DNA from: Castor canadensis
Lineage: Eukaryota > Chordata > Mammalia > Rodentia > Castoridae
Assembly: GCF_047511655.1 (NCBI RefSeq)
Contig: NC_133389.1
Location: 151,481,973 to 151,545,972 of the forward strand
Reading direction: 5' to 3'
Length of the DNA: 64,000 bases
The translations under genes and the position numbers were made by a program. The notes below the pieces were generated by a model that worked only from the letters and a program-made list of their open reading frames with translations, was not told the origin of the DNA and made no database searches. Position 1 is the stretch's first letter. Every line of letters begins with the position of its first letter. This document shows, one piece after another, positions 39,499 through 49,648 of the stretch.

Positions 39499-39771
39499 TT
39501 AATATTTTTTTGGCCACATTTTATGCATTTCATAGTCTGGGGTTGTATCATTTATATGAACTATGCCTGCTGAAACCATTCGAGGACTTGCGAATTTCCC
39601 AGTGGCGCTGTCTTGTCTGTTAGGCTCTGGAGCAGTATATGGTCTTACACAATGTTTTGCCTCATTGTGGCTATCATCTGGACTTCTTCCTAAAAGTCTT
39701 GCTCTTGATTTTGTTTTTTTAGGATGGTTAATTGAGGGCACATGTAAATCCTCGATTTTATCCAAACAATC
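39499..39771 (-). CDS. C2CD6: probable alternative terminal exon of C2CD6 (90 residues + stop)
   Basis: On the - strand, acceptor ttttaatatttag is followed by 90 open codons beginning DCLDKIEDLHVPS and ending IVHINDTTPDYEMHKMWPKKY, with stop TAA at 39499-39501. The composition looks like real protein and the exon is not repeat-derived. It is phase 0, matching the exon at 47171-47245, so skipping the giant exon would give a shorter isoform. Shorter ALS2CR11 isoforms are known, but I cannot confirm from memory that they end this way. An AATAAA on the - strand lies at plus 39306-39311. It could instead belong to an unrelated - strand gene. Confidence 0.6.
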   Translation of the reverse strand, partial: DCLDKIEDLHVPSINHPKKTKSRARLLGRSPDDSHNEAKHCVRPYTAPEPNRQDSATGKFASPRMVSAGIVHINDTTPDYEMHKMWPKKY

Positions 39772-42034
39772 CTAAATATTAAAATAAAACATCATGTTGG
39801 TAAGTTAGATTTCTTAAAAATTCACTTTAAATTTACAAAGACTAAGGTTTATAATAACAGGATGAAAGCACTGGATGTTTCTTGGGCAATCCCTAATTAA
39901 TGCCTTATACCAAAAAATTTCCATTAGATTCTACATTAGAAACCATGTTTTATTTTGTTTTTAAGAAATTGTATTGTTTCAAAGGATCAGCTGTTTCAAA
40001 AGGGATGGAAGATATGAAGCTGGAAACCAGATAAACAAAAGGGAGCTGTCCTCAGGGATCAGACTCCTAGGCAAAGCTGGCCAGCCTACTCTTCAGTTCT
40101 TCACCAGAGTATCTCTCACCTGACCTGAAACATAAATTATGAGCTTTTATATTGTACTTCTTATGTCGCCCAAACTTTGATCAGTCTTTAATACTTAATA
40201 AACATCTTTATCAGTGTATGTATATAGTATATATACATATTCTCTCTCTCTCATCCAAGAATATGGTTGTAATGTTAAAATTGTTAAAAAAACAATTTAA
40301 AATTTTTATGTACATTCTGAGAATAAAAACAAATAGAACATTCAGAACATCTGAATGTTCTATTTGTAATTGGAAGAATATACTGAGAGATTTCCACAAA
40401 AGAAAGTATGAAGAATCTAAAGACTAATTCTACCTCCTTTACATTTTTGCCTGGGTTTGGAAAAGGCAAACATTCTTCCTCTTCCTCTTATGTACATGGA
40501 ACAATTAGGTAGGCCCTATTATTAAGAGCTTCTGTTGTGTTAGTAATACCTAACTTTAGCTCTACAGCTGATAACTGTTTACTAGGGTGCCAGTGGAAGG
40601 GGCTGAGACTGACACCTCTGATTCATTTCCTGGGAGCTCCTAAAACTCAAATTTCTCTCTCTTCTGTTTTGACTTCTTTTGGAGATTCCTAGATTTCAAG
40701 AAATCAAATGAATGTGTTTTTCTGATCAGCTGACAAATGCTCTAGTACCACTTAATTCTCTACTGTCAGTTTTATTTGAGAGAAAGGTTTAGGAACAGTT
40801 GACTTAATGGAGGGAAATAATGTTAACTCTGCCTGCTCTTATGAAAAGGGTTGTGAGAGCTTGCATCATTTAATATAAATGCAATTTCTTACTTCATTTG
40901 AAAAAGGGATATTAAAGATTTTGTTTGTCTAAAGACACTTCAGAGAGCCTTTGTTCTCTAAGAAAATTACAATCTCTTACTTCCTTTTCCTAGTATACAC
41001 ACACATACACACACATACAGGCTAGCTTAATATTAAGTTATTGAATTTAGATAGAAAAGAAGAATCCAAAATTAAGAGTATGAACTACACTGATTTACCT
41101 TGCCACTATATAGCAAATAGAATATTTAACTATATATTACATATAACATATAGTTAGCTACATAATATCTGTCCCACCACTATAAAGCTAGTAACTTGAT
41201 CTACCATGGAAAACAAATTTAAAGCAACTATTTTGTTATTCAAAGGCAGAATTGTGCACATCAAATTATCAATTTAATGTCAGTTTTAGATTTGAAGAGT
41301 TTTCCCAGTTATAAATCATGTGTGTTACACAAACTGAGAAGAGCAGTGATCCAAAAAATTAAAATAAGTGCTTTTTATTCCTAGCTATTCTTTGCTTTAG
41401 AATACTGTCCTAATTATGTTAATATTAAAATTAGACCTTAATTCTCAAGATCTTAGCATATGATATAGTAAAAGGTAGACATTGAATTACTCATAATTCA
41501 ATATAATTTAAATTATGCATATCCCTAATTCTTACCAAAATAACTAGCTAGTTGTAGGAGTTTCTTATTTATTTGCTGAAATATAACTCAGCTATTTCAA
41601 GAAGCCCTATATGTTTATATAGTTATGACTCTAGGAAGAGAAAATTTCAGATATGTCTCCACATTGGATAGCCTCTGCCAGTGGTTGCACAGGCTGGGTT
41701 GCAAGCAGCCCATGGCTAATTTTCAAAGGGCTAATATCCATCAGGTTTCCAGAGGCAGGACTGTGTGCCTTGGTTCTAGGCTGCTGTACACTAAAGGGTT
41801 TGCCCAGAGGACAAGGTGCCCTTTTTAATTCATGTCCCAGAGAAGGTGCCATTTACAAAGCCTCTATTTACAGGTGTGTTAATAATCACCTTGATTTTGT
41901 GATTATATTTTGAATCAGGTGAAGTGATATTTGAATTTCAAAAGAATTACTAAACTTGGAGGCCTGTTTGTGAAGGCAATTAAAGTTATACACACACACT
42001 TGCATTCAGGCATACATATTCTAAGGTAAATTAG
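39772..42034 (-). other. 3' flank/possible 3' UTR of the C2CD6 giant exon
   Basis: No other exon is visible. On the - strand, possible poly-A signals lie at plus 41568-41573 (AATAAA) and 41824-41829 (ATTAAA). A perfect hairpin occurs at 40329-40367, and short CT and CA runs at 40242-40252 and 40995-41018. Confidence 0.35.
40329..40367. repeat. perfect 17-bp inverted repeat with 5-nt loop
   Basis: acaaatagaacattcag at 40329-40345 is exactly complementary to ctgaatgttctatttgt at 40351-40367; the loop is aacat. The next outer base pair does not match. Confidence 0.95.
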
Positions 42035-45000
42035 TCACAGAATTTTGCCAAATACAGAAGGAGACTTAGAAAAAAACATTATTACATGTATAGTTCTTCT
42101 TGCAGTCCAATGAAGCAAAGTCCTTGGGACAGATTTCCTTGGAGTTCTTGTGGCGGGCAGTGTGGCTGGTGATGTGGCTGGTAGTATCCTAACTATCTTG
42201 TTAAATGACCTTTTTGGTTTGGCGACATTGTCTCTTTCTTTTCGAACCTTGAGTTTTACATTTTCTCTTTTCAATACTTCTGGGAAGAAGGGTGACTTTG
42301 AGTTTTTCTCACCTTTATTTTTAAATGATTGTGATTCAGGGATGTCAGTATATTTTGCATTATAAATTTCATTTCGGTCTACATAAAGAGTCTGCATTTC
42401 ATCATCGAATTGTGCAAACGTTACTAAGTGTTTTTTATTGTTGTTGTTATTTCCTTTCAGTCTCTGACAATACTGGTCTAATTTTGATGGTTCCTCACTC
42501 TCTGAATTGAAATGAATGAAAGTACTAGTCTGCCAGGAAGGGAAAGTGAGTCTATTTAAATATTCTTCATCTTCCCTTGGCATTTTGCAATTAGGAATTC
42601 TTGGATGAGGTGACAATCCTGCTTCAGGATTCTGCTGAACAGTCAATTTATAAATATTAACATTCTCCTGTTTTCCAAGGGGCTTCAGAGTCCTTTCAAA
42701 GCAAGCTTTTGATTGAATTATTTTTGATTTACCATCCCAACTACATAGGTCTTGAATCTCTGCTTTATAAAAAGAATGTTTTCCTTGAGAAAATTGCATA
42801 AATCCCTGTTCTTTCTTGTGTTTCTTAAGCACTATATCTGTAAGTCCTTCTGATGACTTATTTGATGGACTTGCCTTGGTATTTTTGCTGGAAGAAGGCT
42901 GTATTTTTATTAAACTTAGTGTGTTAGCTCCATCTCTAGAGTAGTAATTTTTCTGCTCCCTAATTGTTGATGGATTTTCTTTTAAATTAAGTGAGAAAGA
43001 AGATCCCTCTTCTTCCATTTTGATCAATTCTGCTTCTATACTTTTATCCTCAGGAGTCTTCTGCAAAGGGTTTTGACCAAAATTTGAATTTTCATTTTGC
43101 TTTTCTGAATGCTCCTGCATAAAGTAATTTTCATCTCTAAAAGGTAAATCTGTTTTTATATACTTTAATGGTATGGAACTAGAACTAAGTGCATTTTTAT
43201 GCTGGTTGAGCCCCTTTAATTGCCTCTCTGTCATTAGTCCTGATCTCGAAAGCTTTTCTATAAACTGGTCCTGGAGGTAGTTGCCTAGATTAGCTTTTAG
43301 ATTTAATAATTCATTTTCTGATAAGCCTACAAAATACTTTTGTAGAGATTTATTAAAAGGACATTTCATGTTTATTTCGAGCCTCTTACCAAAACTCCCT
43401 CTTAAAATATCGTCTTGTAACTCATGAAAAGATATTGGGGCACTTTCAGTTTTTAAAGAAGATATGTTTGAGTGTAGAGTCACAGATTCTGTCTCATTAA
43501 ATAAATTACCCTTTGAAAGGTTTTTAAGGAAGTAGTTTTGGAGAATTTCACTTAAAAACGATCTTAGCTTTATTTCTAAATGTTTATCTATGAAATGATG
43601 GTTAAAATTATTTACAAAAGACATGATTTCTTTTACAGTTTCTGAATATTTCTCCTGAGAAATATTTTGCCCTTTCAGTTCTCTTTTCTCATTCATCAAA
43701 TACAAATTTTGGTGGATTTTTGTTAAGTCCTCCTTAGTGATATGGCCCGATTCTAAAAGTCTTTCTACAAGGTAATGCTGGATATGTTTACTTAACTCAG
43801 ATTTTAGATTTTTTACTTCTGACTCTGAGAGTTTTTCTAAAAATACACGCAGCTTTGGACTGAAAATAGATTTTTTGTCTAATTTGTCTGCTTTATTAAA
43901 ATCCTTTTTTGTTTCTCCAAAGTGTTCTATACCACTGGGCAAAGAATGTTGAATTAATCTTTCTAACTCTTTTTCTGGTTGTCTTTTTCTTTCAGACTGA
44001 TTATATTTGAAAAAAACATTAAAGATGTTTTTTAAAAAGGATTTTAACATTGTATCTGACTCATTAAGTTTATCTGTTAGTGAATTACTTAATTTTTCTA
44101 AAGTAGAATTTACATCACTTTCTTCTGCATCAAGCCTCTGATCTTCACTTGACAAATCTGGTTTTTCAGATAGTATTGAATATTTTGAATCTTGTAAGGC
44201 TGTAGTTTGGCTACTTTCTACAAATTCAACATTACTTATAGGAGAGCTGGTGTCTTGGGAAATGCTAGGTATATTCTGCCCTGGAAGACTTTCTGTTTTG
44301 CTTTTGATTTCTGAATAATCCTCTGTGGAATCCTTTGACTCTTCTTCAGTGGAGGTTGTCTCTGTATACAGCAAAGAGCTCTGGTATTCTTTATCTAGTT
44401 CTATTACTTTGATTATCCCAGATTCTAAAAGAGTATCTACCGGAAATGCTTGTATTATCTGGCTAATGACAGATTTGGACTGTGTCAATTGTATTTCATC
44501 ATCTTTTTTTCCATAGTTAATTAGAATATTTGAAGATAAACTTGTCTCCCAAGATTTGGGCAACTGATCCTGCAAGTTCAACTGTGCCTCACTCAGCTCT
44601 TTTAATTCTGCCCCCAACTGTGCAAAAATTGGTGCAGTGAATATTTGCTTTATAATGTAGTCATGTACTTTTCCATTTCCATTTGATTTGGAGCTAGACA
44701 CTTCGCTTATTAAATGGTTCTTTTTTAAATTATCCTTTGTTTTCATTGGCAAATCTATTTCATTAGCTGATAAGAGTTTGGAAGAGACACCTTCTACCTC
44801 TGGAGATTTTCCTGGTTCACCTTCTGAAAGTACATCTGCAGAAATATTTTTAATAATTTGACTTAAAAGAGTCTTTGAATTTAAAATATCTTTTTCTGAA
44901 AGCCAGCTGTTTAAATCATGGATTTTTTCAAATGCCATTTCTTCCATATTACTTGGTGGTTTGTCGTGAGCGCTTACAAGTGGAGAATAATCATCCTTTA

Positions 45001-45853
45001 TTGCTTCAGTGTTCACACAAACTTCTGGTTTAGAAAATAACTTGTCTGAAAGATCTTGCAGATTTTTACTTAAAATTGACTTGAGTATCATAGATTGTTT
45101 TAAATTTTCTATATCAGAGGTAAGGCTTGATGACTTTGTGGAGTGATGTGTATTTACATTTTCAGTCACTGATGATTCTTCTTTGAAGTTTGAGAAAGGT
45201 ACATTTGGTAGTCTTTCTTGTAACTTAGTGTCTAAAGCTTTCACTATGGTATCAGGATCATGGACTAACTTATTCTTAGTATCTGAAGTCTTTGTTGTGT
45301 TCATAGTGGGATTTCTAGCTAACTTATTCTTAGTATCTGAAGTCTTTGTTGTAGTGATAGTGGGATTTCTACCTAATTTATTTTTAGTATCTGAAGTCTT
45401 TATTGTGTTGCTAGTAGGAGGATCATGTGGCAACTTATTCTTTGTATCTGAAGTTTTTGGCAACTTATTCTTAGTATCTGATATCTTTATTGTGTGGATA
45501 GTAGGAGCATGTGGCAACTTATTCTTAGCATCTGATGTCTTTACTTTGATAGTAGGATCCTGTTGCAACTTATTCTTAGCATCTGAAGTCTTTATTTTGT
45601 TGATACTAGTATCAGGAGACAACTTACTCTTCGTGTCTAACATGATGAGATTAGGATCATGGGCCCAGGCTGTATTAGGAGATCCTGCAGTTTTTAAGTG
45701 TGCTGGGTAAGGAGGGTCTTGATCTTCATGCTCTATAACCTCTGTACTTAAAATGTTTATACATTTGTATATATCTTTGTCTTTCCTTTTTCTGACTGAC
45801 GTTTTGTTGTTTATATTCCTTAGAAAAGGATCAAAACTGCCCTTCTGGAATTT
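42035..45853 (-). CDS. C2CD6: C2CD6 (ALS2CR11, CatSper-tau) giant 3'-terminal coding exon
   Basis: This is a 3819-nt uninterrupted frame on the - strand, 1272 residues after the acceptor (tgttgcaatttcag before plus 45853), starting KFQKGSFDPFLRNINN. The next gene after STRADB in mammals is C2CD6/ALS2CR11, whose product (CATSPERT) is a C2-domain subunit that targets the CatSper calcium channel in the sperm flagellum. The C2 domain itself would be encoded further right, outside the window. This exon encodes the long, low-complexity, Ser/Lys/Asn-rich C-terminal region. Seven copies of an octapeptide close to TSDTKNKL lie near its start (45209-45661). A pair of about 50-residue leucine-rich repeats occurs at 43703-43858 and 43199-43360. 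The survival of so long a frame indicates selection. Gene identity rests on synteny and overall character; the full protein was not compared. Confidence 0.85.
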   Translation of the reverse strand, partial: KFQKGSFDPFLRNINNKTSVRKRKDKDIYKCINILSTEVIEHEDQDPPYPAHLKTAGSPNTAWAHDPNLIMLDTKSKLSPDTSINKIKTSDAKNKLQQDPTIKVKTSDAKNKLPHAPTIHTIKISDTKNKLPKTSDTKNKLPHDPPTSNTIKTSDTKNKLGRNPTITTTKTSDTKNKLARNPTMNTTKTSDTKNKLVHDPDTIVKALDTKLQERLPNVPFSNFKEESSVTENVNTHHSTKSSSLTSDIENLKQSMILKSILSKNLQDLSDKLFSKPEVCVNTEAIKDDYSPLVSAHDKPPSNMEEMAFEKIHDLNSWLSEKDILNSKTLLSQIIKNISADVLSEGEPGKSPEVEGVSSKLLSANEIDLPMKTKDNLKKNHLISEVSSSKSNGNGKVHDYIIKQIFTAPIFAQLGAELKELSEAQLNLQDQLPKSWETSLSSNILINYGKKDDEIQLTQSKSVISQIIQAFPVDTLLESGIIKVIELDKEYQSSLLYTETTSTEEESKDSTEDYSEIKSKTESLPGQNIPSISQDTSSPISNVEFVESSQTTALQDSKYSILSEKPDLSSEDQRLDAEESDVNSTLEKLSNSLTDKLNESDTMLKSFLKNIFNVFFKYNQSERKRQPEKELERLIQHSLPSGIEHFGETKKDFNKADKLDKKSIFSPKLRVFLEKLSESEVKNLKSELSKHIQHYLVERLLESGHITKEDLTKIHQNLYLMNEKRELKGQNISQEKYSETVKEIMSFVNNFNHHFIDKHLEIKLRSFLSEILQNYFLKNLSKGNLFNETESVTLHSNISSLKTESAPISFHELQDDILRGSFGKRLEINMKCPFNKSLQKYFVGLSENELLNLKANLGNYLQDQFIEKLSRSGLMTERQLKGLNQHKNALSSSSIPLKYIKTDLPFRDENYFMQEHSEKQNENSNFGQNPLQKTPEDKSIEAELIKMEEEGSSFSLNLKENPSTIREQKNYYSRDGANTLSLIKIQPSSSKNTKASPSNKSSEGLTDIVLKKHKKEQGFMQFSQGKHSFYKAEIQDLCSWDGKSKIIQSKACFERTLKPLGKQENVNIYKLTVQQNPEAGLSPHPRIPNCKMPREDEEYLNRLTFPSWQTSTFIHFNSESEEPSKLDQYCQRLKGNNNNNKKHLVTFAQFDDEMQTLYVDRNEIYNAKYTDIPESQSFKNKGEKNSKSPFFPEVLKRENVKLKVRKERDNVAKPKRSFNKIVRILPATSPATLPATRTPRKSVPRTLLHWTARRTIHVIMFFSKSPSVFGKIL
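45209..45661 (-). repeat. C2CD6: in-frame octapeptide repeats in C2CD6
   Basis: Seven copies of [T/I]SD[T/A]KNKL occur in about 110 residues, mostly 17-18 residues apart, with degenerate copies on both sides (LDTKSKL, ALDTKLQERL). The spacers are Pro/Thr/Asn-rich. All copies keep the frame. Confidence 0.9.
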
Positions 45854-46114
45854 CTGAAATTGCAACATAGAAAGTTAAGAAATTCTGTAGCACTTATTTT
45901 GAATTTATAACGAATTTTCTAGTCAATTTTCTTTGAGCAATCTGTCAACTTACCTATTCACCCTTCTACCTTGTATAAAGGAAGAGAGGCAATTTTATTT
46001 TAAAATAATTGAAATTGGAACAAAAATAATATTTTAATGCAAAATTTCCAAATTCCTAATTCTGACAGTATTTAATACCTAGAAAAATTTGGGGGAGCTG
46101 GGAAGAGTAGGGGC

Positions 46115-46258
46115 TACTCACTGTTTGTTTGTTTGAAAGATATGGGTTCTCCTGTGTTACCCAAGCTGGCCTGGAACTCCTGGGCTCAAGTGATCCTCCT
46201 ACTTCATCCTCCCAAGTAGGTGGAACTACAGGTGCATGCTACTGTGCCTGGCTCTGAA
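46115..46258 (-). mobile_element. B1-like SINE in a C2CD6 intron
   Basis: 'gttacccaagctggcctggaactcctgggctcaagtgatcctcctacttcatcctcccaagtaggtggaactacaggtgcatgc' is a reverse B1/Alu-like monomer. Confidence 0.8.
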
Positions 46259-47070
46259 ATATTTTTAAATACTTAAAAGCCACCCATGAATAGTTTCTTT
46301 TAGTGACTGAATTTCCAGTGCTAGCTGTGTTTGCTTACACAGCAAGCTGCTACCACCAAGATAGAAATCTTACCCATATATTTACTATTTTAGTAGAAAC
46401 AGGAAATTTTTTAAAAATACAAGTAAGTAGTAGATGTCTCATGAAAAGTTTCATAAATATTCTCTAAAGACTCTTATGGGCATATATTATCTGCCTTTAA
46501 ATCTGGGAATTTCAACAGTGATGAAGGGCTGCACCCAATCCTTAGCATGTCACAGTAGAATCTTGATTTTGATGCATACTGTATATGGCTAGAAATGATT
46601 AAGAGAGAATAATATAAGAACCTCGGGCTTACAGTGAAATTTCAGTATAATATTTATAGGGGATTTTGTAGCTCTGAGATCAAGCTATTCTGTCATCATT
46701 GAACCAGTCTTCAAAATGAAGTCTCTTATTTAAAGCCTTTGTTCATACACTATCCAATTGAGAACCCAAAGTCTGAAATTATTAGCCTGATACTTGTTTT
46801 TATTTGAACTGAGTAGCTCAAGGTTCATTTCATTAGATATAATTTATTATAACTGGCATTCAAATGCTAGTGGGTACTCAGGTGACATATTAAGAGTCAC
46901 CTTTTTTCTTTTTTAGAAATATAGATTCCCAGGGTCCATTTCTAGATTGAAATTCATTAGGTCAGATGAGACTTGGGAATATGTATTTTTTAGGATAGCT
47001 AGGTATTTCTAATGAGTACTCTGACTTGAGAAACATATATATGTGTGCATGTATACATACATATATACAC

Positions 47071-47090
47071 ATTCCATATATATATGGAAT
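47071..47090. repeat. 20-bp perfect palindrome in an AT/TG-rich tract
   Basis: attccatatatatatggaat reads the same on both strands. It lies in the 47035-47112 TA/TG-rich stretch, 80 bp from the C2CD6 75-nt exon. Confidence 0.9.
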
Positions 47091-47170
47091 CATATACATA
47101 TATATATATGATTGGAGAAATCTAGTCATTAAATATAATTGATATTGGAATAGGATAAATCAGGACTCAC

Positions 47171-47245
47171 CTGATATTTTGGTTTGAAATCTATAAATTC
47201 TGGTCTGGAAGATGGTGAAGTATATTCTTTTTGTGAAAAAGCCAC
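47171..47245 (-). CDS. C2CD6: C2CD6 upstream coding exon, 75 nt
   Basis: On the - strand, acceptor tcttttaag precedes 25 in-frame codons (VAFSQKEYTSPSSRPEF then IDFKPKYQ) and donor GTGAGT. It is phase 0 at both ends, so it joins the giant exon in frame (KYQ to KFQKG). The other two frames are less favourable: phase 1 meets a stop. The good splice sites, open frame and gene context support it. The intron to the giant exon (45854-47170) holds a B1-like SINE at 46115-46258. Confidence 0.75.
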
Positions 47246-47339
47246 CTTAAAAGAAGAAGTTTTAATTTTAGACTACTTGTAATTCAAAGATATTCCCCAA
47301 GATTATTTTATTCTCTCTATAGTCACAAAAGACATAAAC

Positions 47340-47460
47340 CTGTTTGCTTTTTGGTTTTCTGACACAGGGTAGCTCAGGCTGGCCTTAAACTCATGATCCT
47401 CCTGCCTCAGTCTCCCAAGTGCTGCGATTTAACAGTCATGCACCACTATGCCCAGTTCAT
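47340..47460 (-). mobile_element. B1-like SINE
   Basis: 'cacagggtagctcaggctggccttaaactcatgatcctcctgcctcagtctcccaagtgctgcgatttaacagtcatgcaccac' is a reverse B1-like sequence. Confidence 0.8.
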
Positions 47461-48559
47461 AACTACTATACTTCAAAAACTGTCAAAGAAATCTGTGTAT
47501 ATATAATATTAGATTCCTTGGTATTATAATTTTCACTCTGCTGATTTTATCAAAATAATATTAAAATCAAAGTAATTCAAGTAGCTTTAAGCAAAAAGAG
47601 AAGTAGAAATAAAATAGAATTGTCAGAACAAATGTAATCTGATTTGAAGAGGTAATGAGATTATCTTAAAAATAACAGTTTATGTTACATTAAGCTAGCA
47701 ATTTTCAATGATGCGTTTCACTCAATGCAACCTCGAGCTGGCAATGTTAAATACTTAAAAGTGCCTAAAGAAATAATTGGTACTAAATCATGGCATAGCT
47801 AGGAACCACTATAAAATTATAGAATCAGTGAATTTTTAGAAAAGGAGTTGATTTAGAGATAATTCAGTTTTAATCCTTATTTTACACAAAATCTGAAGCT
47901 GAAGTTCCCTGCTCCAAGTTACCCAGATGATAGCCTAAATTCTGAGTATCTTAAGTCTTCATCAGGTGCTTCTTCTACCACACAATCAAGATAGCAGTGA
48001 GGCAGTCTGGGTGGTTTTAGAAGCATCCTAATGTACAGCCACCACACCAACTCATCAAGAGAGTATCTGACACCATCTCCTTATGGAGTACTTATTATTT
48101 CAAACCACTGTCCAATATGTTTTCTCCTTTAATCTGTGGAGGGTTTATTATGAACCAAGTTAACTAAAATAATACATAACTCAGTGAATGACATTTTCAT
48201 AAAAGATACTTTGGAATTATTTTTAAGGTATCTTAACTTGATCCAGTTATTTTTCTCTTGGTCCAGTTACTTTTCTCTTAATCAGTTATTTTTTGATTTG
48301 TAAAAGTTCTACCTTTTATGAACAGTGTCTACTGCTTTCCCTGCCTGCATTCCAAGTTATGTGAGAAACAAGCAAGTCAGTCGTTCTGGTACACCTAATC
48401 CAAGTTAGAGTACCCATACATAATAATTTGCAAATAAGGTCTGCTATGTTCCCTACAATTCCATGAAGGAAACTGGGAAATGCACTTCCACTTTTCAAGA
48501 CCAAGAGTACTGTTATTTCTTGGAGGAGGTAGAGAAAGGGTGAATAAAAATGCTATGAA
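47461..48559. other. C2CD6 intron, nothing recognised
   Basis: AT-rich sequence. A 62-codon - strand frame at 48316-48504 shows no known domain or good splice sites. Confidence 0.4.
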
Positions 48560-49087
48560 ACTTTCCTAGTGTTTTATTTTTTATCAGTATATATTAATTA
48601 TACAAAATAATGGGTCTCATCACATTTTTGTGCGTTTAACATATTTGATCATATTCAACACTCCATTACCTCTCTAGTTCTCCCTCTGCCTCCCCACTGG
48701 TCCTCTTTCTCTTTCCAAAATCCCCCTTCCACTTTCATGTCTTAAAAAAAAAAGCTAGATTCCACATATGACAGAAAACATGAAATATTTATCTTTCTGA
48801 GTGTGGCTTATTTTGGCTAACATGATGATTTCCAGTTCCATCCATTTTCCTGCAAACAACATACTTTCAGTCCCTTTATGGATGGATGAAACTCCATTGT
48901 GTATATACACCACATTTTCTTTATCCATTCACCCAGTGATGGGCACCTACTTTGACTCTATAACATGGTTATTGTGAACAGCGCTGCAATAAACATGGGT
49001 GTATAGTTATCTTTATTGTATGCTGATTTGATTCTTTTGGGTAAATACCCAGTAGTGGTATATCAGGATCATATGTTAGTTCTGTTT

Positions 49088-49190
49088 TTAGTTTAGTTTA
49101 TTTGAAACAGAGTATCTGTAGCCCAAGCTTACCTCAACGCACAGCCCTCCTGCCTGGACTACAGACATGTATCACCATGCCCAACTTATT
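49088..49190 (-). mobile_element. B1-like SINE in L1
   Basis: 'tgaaacagagtatctgtagcccaagcttacc...ctcctgcctggactacagacatgtatcaccatgccc' is a short reverse B1-like fragment that breaks the L1 frame. Confidence 0.6.
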
Positions 49191-49318
49191 TTTAGGTCTT
49201 TAAGGAATCTCCATACTTATTTCTATGATGGCTGTACTAATTTGCATTCTAACCAACAGTATATAAGCGCCCCCCCATCCCCTATCCCCACTAGCATTTA
49301 TTGTTTTGTGTTTTCACT

Positions 49319-49648
49319 TTTTCTTTTTGGTGGTACTGAGGTTTGAACTCAAGACCTCAGGCTTGCTGGGCAGGCTCTCTATCACTTGGGCCATGTTCCC
49401 ATCCCTTTCTGTGTTGGTTATTTTTGAGATAAGATTTTGCTGTATGCTCTGGATGCCCTGAACCATGATCCTTCTATTTATTTTTCCCTGTGTGTCTAGA
49501 ATGACAGGTGTCTACCACCACGTCCAACTACTGGTTGGGATGGGATCTTGTGAACTTTTTGCAAGGGTTGGCCTTAAACCACTATCCTCCTAATCTCCAC
49601 CTCCTAAATAGCTAAGATTACATGTTCTAGTCACCAAGCTCAACCTGA
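49319..49648 (-). mobile_element. composite B1-B1-ID-like SINE in L1, reverse
   Basis: 'ggtggtactgaggtttgaactcaagacctcaggcttgctgggcaggctctctatcacttgggcc' and two B1-like units ending 'aaatagctaagattacatgttctagtcacc'. Confidence 0.85.

Noticed and set aside
45183..45710. 175-codon + strand frame with LFLVSEVF repeats
   Set aside because: It is the antisense shadow of the TSDTKNKL repeats in the C2CD6 exon; the - strand frame is 1272 residues long and spliced.
45957..45975. Possible tiny - strand exon with donor GTAAGT at 45951-45956
   Set aside because: Only about 16 nt would separate it from the nearest acceptor-like sequence, and the in-frame joining of 47171 to 45853 needs no extra exon.
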